64,000 nt of DNA from Bradysia coprophila (GCF_014529535.1 NW_023503509.1:558001-622000); one strand, 5' to 3'; counted from the first letter of the stretch, positions 14,172 to 26,657 are shown. The notes: generated from the sequence alone by a model not told the origin. Program-made: numbers and translations.

Positions 14172-14653
14172 TGCCTGTTATCTCTTAAAAACCGTTCAGG
14201 CTTTACAAGCCGAAAGCATCATTAAAATCATCGAATCTGCTACTTCACTTGTTCGAAGTATCTTCGAGTGTTTTAAAAGCAAAATCTTGTACTTCATTAG
14301 CGCCAGTTATATCTTTAAAATGATGAGGTTTTACAAGCCGAAAGCATCATTACAATAATTGAATCGGCTATTACTTCATTTGTTCGAAGAATCTACAAGT
14401 GTTTGAAGCAAAATCTTGTACTTTATTAGCGCCTGTTATCTCGTAGAAAACGTTCAGCCCGTTCAACTTTTTCAAACCGAAAGCATCATTACAATCATTG
14501 AATCTGTTACTTCACTTGTTCGAAGTAGTTTCAAGTGTTTTAAAAGCAAAATCTTGTACTTAATCAGATTAAGCATGTATTTTGCTATAATAAGAGAACG
14601 CTCGGCATAATTCGTCGATTGATTTTTTTGTCGTTGTTGATGACAGATGACTA
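14172..14653 (+). repeat. Three tandem units of about 130 bp from the TTACTTCACTTGT family
   Basis: Units start near 14172, 14302 and 14431. Each has GCCTGTTATCTC-like, ACAAGCCGAAAGCATCATTA-like, GAATCTGCTACTTCACTTGT-like and GCAAAATCTTGTACTT-like blocks in the same order. The third unit runs into the conserved family tail GTTGATGACAGATGACTAG, which ends at 14653. This is local tandem amplification of part of the dispersed repeat. Confidence 0.65.
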
Positions 14654-16649
14654 GTATAGCGCTGTACTGTCTCTTAGTTCTTTTTTCAAACCATCTGTGG
14701 TTGTTCTGTTTCGCTTCGGAAAAAGGTGCTAAAGGTCTACCTCTTTCTTCACCCCTGCATAATAAAGCAAATTATGTAACAAGATATACTAAACGTGTGT
14801 AGGCCTTGACATGGAAACTGCCAACCGAATACACTGACTAAATGAATTTAATGAGCATCGAACGTTCAGATAAACATAAATTAGCTAAAAGTATAAAATA
14901 ATTTTAGGAAAAAAAGTCACATGTGACATTTGAATAAATCGCCGCCAAAGACACTTTTCGCCATTATTAACTTCGATGAAGCCATATACATCTAGCTAGG
15001 ATTCATCTTCATTAAACTCTCTTATCTACGAATCCATAAATCGAGTATGTATACATTCCTTTCACCGCGAATCGTATACATTAATTACACATTTTCTAAA
15101 TTTATCCATTCTAACGAAGTAGCATGTCAAAATTGATAGCGAAAAAATCGATTTAATTTACACAAAGAATCTTTTTCGAATTTAAATTTTATTACTTTGT
15201 AGCGCAATGCCAAAGTTATATTATCTCTATACTATCGGTGCAACAAGTCGTCTTTCAAAAATAACTGAAATCGCATTATAAATTCAAAACAATTTTGTAG
15301 TTTACTTAATAACATTATAAAATATGTGCTCAGTTAATATTGAGACAAGCACAGCGAATAAGACGAAGCAAAAAAAAAAGCACCACCACCATCCGTTTCG
15401 TTTAAAACTTTTTCAGAAACATTTCATATAGTGCGCGATTAGATATTTAGTTTTGATAAATAAATTATATTTCTTGTTAACATTAATTTAAAAAAAAGAA
15501 GTCGAAGAAAAAAACCGATTATGCTCAATGTGTACTAAATTTAACGCTCTCTTATTCAAAACGCTGTTGGTCAATATATCACCGATGGAGTGGATGCTTC
15601 GCAATATGTGTATATTTATAACACTCGTTTCTAACTGCGCATCTAAAAAAAATGCAGCATATTGCACGCCGTCTCTTCGAATATAGTGGTTGTTCGTTGT
15701 CTTGTGCTGTGTGCTTCTGCAGAGTGCTCGATAACGGGTTCGCAAAAAAATACATAACATTGCTAGCGCTTACAACTACATTTCTCACATGTACAGAAGA
15801 TGAAAAAAAAAACAACCAACTGGAAGAAGAACAAGAGTTACCTGATACACACACCGTCCCATCCCAGCCTTTACACAATTTCTTTCTTACATTTTTTTTT
15901 CTTCTCCTTCATTTTATTATTGGTGTGCTTAGCACTTTTCAACAAATAAAACAATAATCGTGGCTTTTATCGGAATTTAATTGATTTAATGCTTTTTGTG
16001 GAGGAAAAGTTATACATTTAATAGGTTATTGAGCATGATAGTGTGTGAAATGCGAATAAATTGCTAGACCAACGAAAGAAGGAAGAGAAGAAAAAAAAAA
16101 CCGCACAGAAAATCACAAACAATCTTTCATAGATACCCAAGTCGAAAAAGTCGTAAGAAATTCACGCGTATTTAATGAATGAGATCGATATATATATTGG
16201 CAATGTTGAGTATAGATCACGATTTATGTTTAATTTAAACATTAAATGTGTGTATATGGAATGGATCCGGTAGAAGGTATGCCACAGCATACAGGATTTA
16301 TTTTGCACACATCAAGACACTTATGCACTGATGCCAATTTCTTCTTATTGCCGTTGATTTTTCTGTTGAAAAAAGATTGTTTCTCGTTAGTCTTTCACAT
16401 GGGTAGGTAGTGTCAATCGGACACGATTCGAGAAAACTTACAATTACATTAAACATTGATTATAATGACTGTGCAGTCTATTGATCAAATTTAGCGGCGA
16501 TATTTTTATTTTCGTTGCAATGGATAACATTTTCAGTTACACGTCGAACAGGATTGTAGCACGTGAATCGTTTGGTGTAAAAAGACGAAGTGGTGTTGTG
16601 TAACATTCCTGGAGATGTTTAGAACTATTTAGTACTGGTCCTAGATTGA

Positions 16650-16945
16650 TTCATACGATTTGAGGGCGAGTGAGACAAGCTAACAAACTGGATGGCTCAG
16701 TTTTTCACCAAAACGAGGCAGGTTCGATTCCTGTGTCAGACAATTCCACATGGAATTTTTCACTTAAGATTTACGATGTATTTTTGTCTACATTTAGTCG
16801 AGATATCAATTTAGCACCTAACTCTACTCAGAGAGTATTTACATACTTCGTACGGAAGTCACGTTAATACGGTGGTCCAGACTGTACTGGCCGTAAAAGG
16901 CTGTTAGAGATCTCTAAACGAACGAACGAGGACATAAGATGAAAA
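16650..16945 (+). mobile_element. tRNA-derived SINE-like element, low confidence
   Basis: GGTTCGATTCC at 16721-16731 is a near-perfect Pol III B box. An A-box-like GGATGGCTCAGTT lies at about 16690-16702, but its spacing to the B box (about 18 bases) is shorter than in a tRNA. The downstream segment to about 16910 includes a GGCCGTAAAAGGC hairpin typical of SINE tails. No intact cloverleaf can be drawn, so this is not called as a tRNA gene. Confidence 0.35.
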
Positions 16946-17085
16946 TCAAATTTTCTCGACTTGACGATCATAACATTCAAACGATCTCAACATGGACTTC
17001 ATCCATCGAATTTTTCTAATAGTACGTTGTCAAAAGTCATTTTTTGGGCTTGCCCATTATATTTTAACATAAAGCCTCACCTTTA

Positions 17086-17243
17086 AATCTGTTACTTCTT
17101 TTGTTGTTAGTACTTGTGTGTAAGTGTTGGACACAAAATCTTTTACTTCATTAGTTTTGGGAAACATTTTGCTATATAAGAGAACACCAGACAGAGTTAT
17201 CATTTGTATTGTTTATGTCGTTTTGTCGATAACAGATGACTAA
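17086..17243 (+). repeat. Dispersed repeat module, TTACTTCACTTGT family
   Basis: It contains AATCTGTTACTTCTTTTGTT, then ACAAAATCTTTTACTTCATTAG, TTTTGCTATATAAGAGAAC and the tail GTCGATAACAGATGACTA. The order and spacing match the copies at about 4.4, 11.4, 14.5 and 19.1 kb, all on the plus strand. Confidence 0.6.
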
Positions 17244-19051
17244 GCTGGTGGAAAACGATAGTATTCCGTAGATGTTCTCAGAGAACTTGACGTCAATCGA
17301 AATACTCACGTTACTCACACACCTTGTAAATCAGTTTCAGTAGCGTTGATTATTTAATCAACTCGTTAGCGGAAACATAAAATCCACTTAATTTTCGATT
17401 TCTCAATTTTCAAGAGGGTATCCATCAAGTCCATCTTATACTCGAATTGAAATACATTCCATTGAGGCGCGCGTAATGAAATCGATGTTTTCAGAAAGAG
17501 TTGGATGATGGGTGGGGCCATTTAAATATATCGGTTATTGTATAAATAAATTTACCAATGAAACTGCGTCGAATGTTGACATTAATTTTTGTGTAAATAA
17601 ACATTAATTCTTTAATTTCAATTTGTGAAATCTGTTTCCGTACAGTTTTTTGATATAAATTAAAAAAAAATTGTTGTCAGAGTGTATGTTTGAGAGAAAA
17701 TCGATCGTAACATGAAAAATTAAAACACATTCCCTATTCACCGAGTCATCGAAATTAAAAACAAATAGCAGCATTTATTACTACACACAGCATACATAAT
17801 TTTTGACTAATAAGGAACATGTTCTGTGTTATATACACAGACCAAAATTATTATTTTTTTAACTCGAAATACAAGAAAAAAAATTTACATTTTTAACATA
17901 CATTTTGACCTCTAGACGTGCCAACAATCATTTACTTTGAATGAGAAAAAAAAGAGATCATAATTTAAATAAAAATTTATTGTTTATTTTGAGAGCCATT
18001 CCGTTTGCCATCAAGGTCAAATATTTTGGTTTAGGAATTTTATTCGAACTCTTTCAATGTTCCATCAACCATCAGACGAAGAAGACCAACAAAAAAAAGT
18101 GTTTCTTCAACCGTACCATCACTGACCGATGATGCTATATATATAAAGTACATTCATACAATATACATAACAAATGGTGCGGGTGAATTAACATTATTCC
18201 ACATTCTCCATATACGAACATCAGAATTAAATTTAACCAAAAAAAAAATATATCTTCAAGTGAAGGAAAAAAAACGTTTTTTTTTCCTGTGAACAACGAA
18301 AGCACTCTGCGTATGCTTTAATGTTTACAGAAAGAATAACAAACCGTTTACATCACACTTCCATGTAAAAATATTCACAGGTGATCTAATAAGATAATTA
18401 ATTATAGTACAGCATGATGATGATGATGATGAGCAATATAAATAATTATTGCAATTAACATAATTTTTTACATTTTTATTTATTTATATTTAATCTGAAA
18501 TGAATTATTAATTTTTCGAGAAATCATTTTTATATATCGCTAAAAAATCAATTTCTAAGATTTTTATTTTGTTGTTGTTGCTTGCTTGTTGTTGTTGGTG
18601 AAATAATATTGAACGCAAAGAACATGCACAATGAACGATGATGGATGAATCAAGTAAAAATTGATGTTTCCGCCTTATTATTCTAAAGATATTTCTTTTT
18701 GATGTTTTAATAAATGAAGACGGAGATAACTTTTTTTTTTGTTCGTACTTAACTTTAATTTGTGGTTTTATAAGTCTTCGTTCTAGTTTTGATCTGTATC
18801 AGTCGTAATGGGGCTCAAAATGATCTAAGTTTTCGATGAACATAATGTTTGGTTTTTTATCTTCATCCATTGATGGAGCTTGTCAAAATAAATGGTTGGG
18901 TGTGGACGATACAATGCTTATAGCAATTGTAAACATGGCAAATAAAAAAAAAATTAAAAAATAGATTCACTTCCAAAGCTTTACGAGCCTGAACACCAGA
19001 AGAATAGATTGATTAATTTAACAATTTACCAACTGCTTGCATATGACGACT

Positions 19052-19200
19052 AAATCTATTACTTGATTTGGTTCCAATATCGCTTAGTGTTTGACATCAA
19101 TTCTACTACTTCATTAGTGTTTCTATGCGTATTGTTACTTAAGAAACACTGTCTGGAGAAAGTCACTTATTTTCTTCGTTGTTGTCAATAACAGATGACT
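19052..19200 (+). repeat. Dispersed repeat module, TTACTTCACTTGT family
   Basis: It opens with AAATCTATTACTTGATTTGG, continues with TTCTACTACTTCATTAGTG, and ends with TCGTTGTTGTCAATAACAGA. This copy is diverged, but the end motif is almost exact. Confidence 0.55.
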
Positions 19201-19563
19201 GATTAGCTCAAAATGCCCATTGTTCTTGTTTATGAAATTCATTTAAAATCTACTAGAAATAAAATTTAAAGCTTTCGAGCAAGACTTAACTAAATCAAAA
19301 AAGGTTTTACGAAAACAACACCAATAAACGGTTGCGAAACTTTAGCGAAAAACGTGACTTGGACAAAGGGAGCGTCAGTTTTTTCGACGCTTAATGCAAA
19401 GACTAAGGCTAAATGTATGAATTATCTAAAACATAATGAAATTTGGACCTGACGGATTTCGAACAAACGTAATGTATGTGCGGAGCGCATGATCTTCGGA
19501 CTCCAGTAAAGTAATTAGTTCTTCGATTGCCAGCTGTATCTGTTATGTGGGAAATAGTACATT

Positions 19564-19684
19564 TTCTACCTTGGTGTATATTTCGAGAATAACTTCGTAT
19601 GTACAATTGTATATAACGAGCGCCAGCGAGTGTATATACAATTGTACATAAGAAGTGATTCGAGAAATATACACCAAGGTAGAA
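19564..19684. repeat. Fold-back repeat with arms of about 50 bp
   Basis: The left arm (19564-19615), starting TTCTACCTTGGTGTATATTT, is inverted in the right arm (19631-19684), ending ATATACACCAAGGTAGAA. There are a few mismatches and a short loop. It would form a long hairpin. The small minus-strand frame across it is a by-product. Confidence 0.7.
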
Positions 19685-19690
19685 CAATGT

Positions 19691-20183
19691 TTTATCTCCT
19701 GCAAGCTGATATTTCATACATTAGCGAAATAACCACAAAAATTTGGATTTTAAATTAATTAATTAAGCATGTTGTTTTAAAACGCATTCACAACAAAAAA
19801 AACATCATACAGAGAATCCTTTATTTACTTACTCACACACATATACTATCCACCTCAACATTTCGTTCAAATCACATCATTCCGACTACTCTGATTATTT
19901 GATCGATGTAGAAGTGACTAACGAACCACTACCGACACCAATTGCATCGCGTTATGTGATTTGTTGGCGTAGTGGTCAGCATGTTTGGTTGATATGCTGC
20001 TGGTCCCGTGTTCGCTTCCGCCGTTCGGCGATTTTTTTTTCTTCAAATATGTAGATGGAAAGTAAATTTACCCTAGGTGGGTTATGTGTGAATTATCCAA
20101 TCGTATAGGCTGTGGTTATGCATGTGTTTGTGTTTATATGCAGAAACGCGTAATGTATGAAATATCAGCTTGCAGGAGATAAA
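19691..20183. mobile_element. Element bounded by inverted repeats of about 30 bp
   Basis: TTTATCTCCTGCAAGCTGAT and the bases following it (from 19691) recur inverted, ending at 20183, with a nearly perfect match of about 30 bases. The interior contains the Pol III-like unit at 19955-20040. There is no transposase frame, so it would be non-autonomous, or a SINE inside a MITE. Confidence 0.55.
19955..20040 (+). ncRNA. tRNA-derived Pol III unit (SINE head)
   Basis: An A-box-like TTGGCGTAGTGGTCAGC (19964-19980) is followed after 27 bases by a B-box-like GTGTTCGCTTCC (20008-20019), the spacing expected of a tRNA. A run of nine T residues at 20032-20040 would terminate Pol III. The acceptor stem does not pair convincingly, so it is a SINE head or tRNA pseudogene rather than a functional tRNA. 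Confidence 0.5.
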
Positions 20184-20228
20184 GACTTTTAAGTCATAAC
20201 GTAGTCAAAGAGTAAAACATCGGCTTGT

Positions 20229-20301
20229 GAACTCCATTAACAGAACCTCCTCTGGATGGATCATGAATTCTATTAACAGAGTCTTTTCGGGATGAATGAT
20301 G
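20229..20301 (+). repeat. Two-copy tandem duplication, unit about 36 bp
   Basis: CATTAACAGAACCTCCTCTG and CTATTAACAGAGTCTTTTCG start equivalent 36-base units, ending GGATCATG and GAATGATG. The two units differ at several positions. Confidence 0.55.
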
Positions 20302-20348
20302 TTAAAAATCGATTTGAAAGAATAAGTAAGGTCTGGAATTGAGTAGCA

Positions 20349-20412
20349 AAGGATCACAGATCTGGGTTTCAGCACTAAAGTAAACTGTATCACTATACCA
20401 TTGAGCTAATCT
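20349..20412 (-). ncRNA. tRNA-like A-box remnant, minus strand
   Basis: Read on the minus strand, TTAGCTCAATGGTATAGTG (20410-20392) resembles a tRNA D-arm A box. The region about 30 bases further is only a weak B-box match. Probably a tRNA-derived SINE remnant or decayed tRNA. Confidence 0.3.
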
Positions 20413-20868
20413 AATCCGCTAATTACAAGAGCTGCAACTTAGGAAATACCTAAAATTAATTACAAAATCCATTTAACAGGAAATCATTTACAATTACGGC
20501 CATAAATCTATGCGAGTACTGTGTAAATCAGTTACTTAGAAACGATAAATTAAATCAGGAGACTAAATTAACAAATGATGTTTCAATTTTAATGAGCTCC
20601 TATATTCACCCGTTCCCATACAATCGGTCCAATGTTTTAAGTAACTTGTTCCACTGACTGTGTGTGCTATATAATACTTATGAGCACGACGATCATAATC
20701 ATTAAAACGATAACTGAAACTATTTATTAAAATTAAAATCAGCTTAACAACCAAAGTAAATCATACAACGAGACACACACACAAATAATAAATATTTTTT
20801 TTTGTCTGTTCCTTATAGTTTGGCGTTATTTTAAACATTAAACGTATTTTTTATGGTTTATTTTGCAG

Positions 20869-23800
20869 ATGAACCAAACGTGCAAGGTGTGCGGTGAGCC
20901 CGCAGCAGGCTTCCACTTTGGTGCATTCACATGCGAAGGATGCAAGGTGAGATTAATATCATTAGAATTTAATACTTTAATCCGATTTTTAAATTACCCC
21001 CCACCAATTATGAACTACAAACTCATTTTTCATCACGAGATTCTCTTTCATTTGCGTGTAATGAAAATCCCGTCTACCCATTTCGTATTTCTGTGAAATG
21101 GAATCGAAACTCTGCCATCACATAAGTCTATCACAAAATATTCGGTTAAAGTTTGAAAATGTTACTTTTTCTTCTTCCCAACGAAATAATTATGTAAACA
21201 AAACGAAAATTCAATTTCGTTTTCATTACACTTCAACCATATAAAACAACTGGTGATTGTGATTAGACATGAATTCGAATACAGTATGTGCCTTGAATGG
21301 CAAACGAAAAGCAAAGTTATGTACAGTGCTGTTTAAACGGCATGGCATATAAATGGGAAAGAAAAGAATGGTCTTGAGAGTTTTTTTTTTGGTGTTTTGA
21401 GAACATTATATATGCAACAACCACGAAAATGATTTGAAAAAGATTGAAATTTTTTTTAATGTTTGTGCACGGTTGTTGGTGCTACTATTGACAAACGAAA
21501 ACGATTCTACTTGTTAAGCCCACTAAAACCATAAGCATGCCGAATACACAATAGAATTCAATTATTTATTTGACATGGAACAGTCATGTATTGCGGAAGA
21601 ACATATGTCGAAAGTTAATGCTTTTGTGGACTGCTTTTGACCTCGAATCGAGGAAATATGGAAATATTGCGCTGCATTTTGTAAATTGAGCTTCCTAATC
21701 GATTTGTAATGGTATTTTGCTACTTGCAAGGAGGATGTCACACAAAAAGGCAGCAGCGAAACGATCTTAAAAGCACTTTCATTTTTCAAACTTTTTTACG
21801 AGATAGGTTACTCGCTGAGCTCGTCATTTCTTCTAGTCATTTGCTATCGACAGTGACTACTAAAATAAGCGATCACCATCACTGTTTTCTTATGTAGAAA
21901 AATCTTTGTCCAAACTAATGAAGTAAAAGATTTCAGGTCTTTGGTTAATCGACCAAAGTAATGGATTTATTCATTGCACCTTGATACATTTACCGTTTGT
22001 TAAAGGTTAAATAGGTGGATCTATGCAAATCGGTTTCATTTCAAGCATTTTATTGCCCGCATAATATTACCATAAAATTTAATTGAAAACATCCTCTCTA
22101 TACACATCAAGAGCACCATTGAAACGTTTCGTTCATTTTTCTCATCTCGAAATTGCAGTGTGCTTATTTCTGTAACTTTGAGAAATAAATCATTTCCGAT
22201 TTCCGAATTATTTCATTACCACACAACCTCTGCTATTAACATAAATTCACAATAACCCGTGCATTTAGTCTCGTTTTCATTAAATGCGAACACACGGCGG
22301 TATGTTGTAATATCTGAATTTGTGCTTTACTTCTTTCCGAAAAAATAAAAAGAAATAATGTAAACGATCGAGCAGCATAATAATAGGTATATTACGTGTA
22401 ATACACAGCTTTATATAGCCATATATCCACATTATAAACGATTGCAATCAAATATGATCTTGAAAAATCTAGGTACTTTATATACCTTAACATTTCTGCT
22501 CTAAAAAATTTCCGCAGATTAATCAAAACAAAACCACAAACATTATAAAGTTAGATGTATGGCAAGAAATGGTTTTTTTTTATATTTCTTTAATTCACTT
22601 GCGATTAACAAATTTGTAAAACAGCAGCAATAACACTAGAAAACAATCCATATAGTCTTGTCTGAGAATTATGTAATTCGTTAGAGAATTAAGCAGCGGA
22701 AAATTTAAACCATATATGGATGTGTGGTATATGGAAAATATAATTTACAAAAAAAAACAATTTTTTTTGTTATTCTCTGCTATGCATTTGAATATCAATT
22801 ATGTATAATGGTTCTCGTATTGTTATAAATTAAAATCATTATCGTTGCAGGTAGCAAGACAAGTATGTCGCATTGTGTAACAATTATGCTTATTTATGTG
22901 TATTATAGGTCGATGTAAATTACGATTTCTGTTTATATACTGATAAGATAATGACATTGTCGGCCTTGAGATTGATGGGATTTTTGCAGTCTTTGTCTTT
23001 GGTCGAATCATAATATTTATTCGAGATTTATTCAGATTTGCAGATTTTCACTTGGATTTTCCAGTCTCACTGAGTGTATTATAGTCGGTAACATCATGTA
23101 TGAAAATATTGATAGAATTTCATCAGACATCTGTGATGATTAAGGTCTATTCTTCGGTTCCGAAGTTGGAGTAGGAAGAGATTTTTCAGACAATAACCTA
23201 TCATTGGAGGGATTGTTAGATCGTAGTGAAGAACAGTGACGATGGGAACGTGAATTTACCAGTAAATATTTTAATAATGGCACACTGACAGGGCTGTTTA
23301 TTTTTGGAAAATTAAATTTCAAAATTTGCTAAACAAGTTTTGGCAAATTTTGAAAAATCTTAGTAAGTTCTGGAAAAATTAGGTTAGCAAATTCTGATTA
23401 AATTTTACTTAGAAAATTATGGAAAATCTTAGTAAGACTAGCAATTCAATTTTCCAAACCCTGTAGAGTTCGATAAAAAATCTTTTACTTCATTTGTTTT
23501 AACATACATTTTGCTATATAATTTCACTCTAACTGGATATCATAGCTTATTTTTGCCGGTGTTGTCAATAACAGATTATATCAAACCATCTGTCCCTGCA
23601 TCTATCAAAATCGTACAGTCGATCATTTAAAAACATTGATAACTACCTCAGGTCTTCATCTCAAAACTCTCCTATCCGTGGATGTTAATTTTCACCGTTA
23701 TATCACAATCGAATACAGTTTCGTTTTCGCTAAAGACAATTGCTTCGGTTTCACTTTCATATAAAGTCGTACTATAAGTGCTAAGCATTCAAGCATCATC

Positions 23801-26489
23801 ATCGAACTTAAACATCATCCTATTTCCGTCCCACTGATCTCTTTACTTAATCAACCTTTAAAGTGGATGTGTATACGAAACAATTTCAAGTTAAAATCCG
23901 AACAATTGAAATCTCTATGTCTAAACAAACCGTTCCATTACAGAGATTGAAATTTTGACTTATACCGATCGGCAATTATGTTGTTTGTAATTGTACGGAG
24001 ACTCGGAATAGAATATTGGCAAATGTGTGTTCATTCAATCGTTAATCAAGTGAAATAAAAACATTTAATTTGAGTTGGTTTGTTGTTGTTTTTCTAATTC
24101 GATTTCTTTGATTAATTTAAAAAAAAAAAGAGAACCAGCAATGAATCACGACAATCTCAAGTACTCAATATTAACCTGTGTATTGATTCAAACCAAAATG
24201 ACAAGGTTACACACTCATTGTGAAAGCATTCAGTTTAACTTTACGATCACAAACAGTCATTTCAGATTTGAAATCAGAAAAATGTTCTCATAATTCACAT
24301 TACACTGAACATTAGTGTTTGGTCATCCTTCCGCGTTTATAGTTTGAATATGTTAACCGAAGAACAGTGTCGTTTTGATTAATTATTTAAATTGTCTGAA
24401 TAAACAAATATTGTAAGAAAACACGAGGCATGATAGACACAAGGTAGTCTCAGTCAATGTGTAGAGAGTATATATCGTCATCACAGACTGAACAGAATGG
24501 AGATGGAATTCGTAATAATTTTGATGACGACACCGCTGAGAATATTCACGTGTTATGTTCAAATTGGAGTTGATCGGTGATTTATTGAATCAGAAAAAGT
24601 TAGTCCTAATGTCCATCGCGCATTACATCATTATTATAAGAATTGTATGACCATTCGAGTCGATATGGATTCGAAGACTCAGTTACCACTAAATGATTTC
24701 CCACGATGTTTAGTAAAAAAAAAGTTCCGGAACGTTATTGTTACCGCAAATTATGTCAATGCGATGATGTGATGTGATGGATGTTCTTGATAAAATAATA
24801 GCATTGCTGTTTTACCTTTAACAGATTGATAGGTGTTTGAATAAGACGATTTGTGTTGTTGTTTCTGCTGCTGCTGTTCAGATTGCTTTTTTTATTATTT
24901 CTATCGCGCGCACATTATCATCGTGTTATTGTAAATAGAATTCCGGATACACTTTAAATAAACATTAATAACGATGACCTAATTGTTATTGGCTTTTGTA
25001 AAACGGAATAGATACGCGAAACCATTCGTCATTCGAATTATAATGAATGAGTGCTTTTGCATGACCTTTAGCTCTTTCACACCGTATAAGATGAGGTCAA
25101 ATCATAGAATCTTCGAGTTTAATTAGTTTTGAAGAAAAAAAACAATTTTTTTGTCGCAGAATTTTTTTGTCGTTGTCGTTGTCATGTTAAAAATCACTTA
25201 AGATTTCCAATGAAGACAGGCTCTCGTTACATTTAGAAATCTCAGATCTTTTAATTGTTAGAGTCGTATTTTAACTGCAGAACCTATCAGCACCTATTTC
25301 CTCCTTTTCATTTAAGCTATTTTTCCAACCGAAACACTGCACTCCTAATCTAACCAAAAATCTGTTTTCTCTTTGCTTTCAGTCATTCTTCGGCCGATCA
25401 TACAACAATTTATCCTCGATATCTGAATGCAAAAACAACGGAGAATGTATCATAAACAAAAAGAATCGTACAGCGTGCAAGGCATGTCGGTTGCGGAAAT
25501 GTATACAAGTTGGAATGTCGAAAAGTGGCTCCCGATATGGTCGTCGATCGAATTGGTTCAAAATTCACTGTCTGCTCCAAGAGCAGCAACAGCAAGCAGC
25601 TGCTGCCGCACAGGGAAATCGCAAAACACCACCGCCGTCCACATTAAGTATGTTCGGTCATCCGTCCTATCCGCCGGGAATGTCTTGTCGACCGCCGTGC
25701 ACTAAAGAAGAATTGATGCTGTTAGGCTTTGAGGACTACAAGCATCCGTCGGCATCTCCGTCGGTCAGTTCGCCGGACAGTCACAATTCGGATAGTTCCG
25801 TGGAAGTGGGTGATCGTAGAAATAATTTAATTAGACAGAGCATTACGCGAGACTCAATGGCTTCGTTCAATAAGGAACTGTTCTTGCCATTATCGTTTCC
25901 CGGCCTGTCTTCGATGCAAATGATGCCGCCGCCAGGTTTCCTGCCACCCACACATTTTATGTTCCCCGGTTATCATCCGTCCCTATACGCTCAACATCAA
26001 GGTCTCCTCAAGCCTGCCATCGAACCACCACTCATAAGTTCGCCGTCGATAGCAAATAACAATAATCGCTTCGTACCAAATCACAACAGCAAATCATCTG
26101 AAGAAGCCAAACGTTATTTTTTGGATGCGGTGCTGAAATCCCAACGATCACCAATGAATGTCAACATAAAAACCGAAGAAGAGGACGAAGATTCCGAAGA
26201 TTTAGTCGTTTCAATGACACCACCACGGTCACCAGTCGCCACATCGCGGTCGCCGTCATCTCGACCAGCCGTTCATTCGCAAGACAATCCAATCGATTTG
26301 AGTATGAAAACGAATAGCAGTACGTCGGACGATATGCGAACGATGTCAGGCGGAGAAAGTGATATGTCCGATGATGAACATGAGAAACGTACATCATGTC
26401 ATAGTGAATTGGAGGATGAAGATTATGGGCGTGAAGTTAAGCGAATAAAAATTAATGGGACACCGTTGGACTTAACAACGAAAGCGTAG
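20869..26489 (+). CDS. knrl: Knirps-family orphan nuclear receptor (NR0A), transcriptional repressor
   Basis: Coding exons are 20869-20946 and 25383-26489, phase 0, joining at GCK/SFFGR; the predicted protein is 394 residues. It opens with the family signature [15 protein letters not shown]. Zinc-finger cysteines are C5, C8, C22, C25 and C42, C48, C58, C61, followed by the conserved [18 protein letters not shown] extension near 77-95. There is no ligand-binding domain, as is usual for this insect family. A Q/A run follows. IKTE near 288 fits a SUMO site. PIDLS near 329-333 is the CtBP co-repressor motif used by Drosophila Knirps, and the protein ends [10 protein letters not shown]. The family represses target genes in embryonic and tracheal patterning in the nucleus. 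The DNA-binding domain looks closest to knrl rather than kni or eagle, but orthology is not proven here. The stop is TAG followed directly by TGA. Confidence 0.93.
20947..25382 (+). other. Intron within the DNA-binding domain of the knirps-family gene
   Basis: The donor AAG/GTGAGA at 20947 and acceptor TTTGCTTTCAG before 25383 bound a 4.4 kb intron between the two zinc fingers. It holds a fragment of the TTACTTCACTTGT family (23479-23577), a GGCAAATTTTG-type degenerate array at about 23335-23460, and simple AT-rich sequence. The minus-strand frames inside show no domain. Confidence 0.85.
23479..23577 (+). repeat. Right half of the TTACTTCACTTGT repeat module
   Basis: AATCTTTTACTTCATTTGTT, then ACATTTTGCTATATAA, then the tail GTTGTCAATAACAGATT match the right half of the dispersed module seen upstream. 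The left half is missing. Confidence 0.55.
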
Positions 26490-26651
26490 TGACGGTTAAT
26501 GTTTTGTTGAAAATTAGTTTGTTTCTCTTAATTTAAAAAAAAATATTCGAATCAAAAAATGACCCGCATTGACGTTTGCTTGTCGTTGCATGATTGTGTG
26601 TTCACCAAGTCTAATTAAAGTAATTGCTCCACTGCAACGAATTAAAGTTTC

Positions 26652-26657
26652 AATAAA
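26652..26657 (+). promoter_or_regulatory. Candidate polyadenylation signal of the knirps-family gene
   Basis: AATAAA lies 163 bases after the stop codon. Further AATAAA-like sequences occur downstream, so the true 3' end could be longer. Confidence 0.35.

Larger units (their letters stand above)
8212..20868. other. Long gene-free interval or first intron with repeats
   Basis: No coding gene is recognised. The block holds the GGTAAA satellite (8988-9393), a second long copy of the TTACTTCACTTGT repeat, tandem copies at 14172-14653, further copies near 17.1 and 19.1 kb, and tRNA-derived SINE-like units. It also has trinucleotide runs, for example GTT near 10568 and GAT near 18413-18433. It probably carries regulatory DNA for the downstream developmental gene, but I can point to no defined enhancer. 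An acceptor-like TTTAATTTCAG before 10982 opens a 21-codon frame (ELLNCSGVNDDNKK...) ending in TGA; I leave it uncalled. Confidence 0.45.

Noticed and set aside
16660..16740. Functional tRNA gene
   Set aside because: B box present, but A-B spacing is too short and no acceptor stem pairs.
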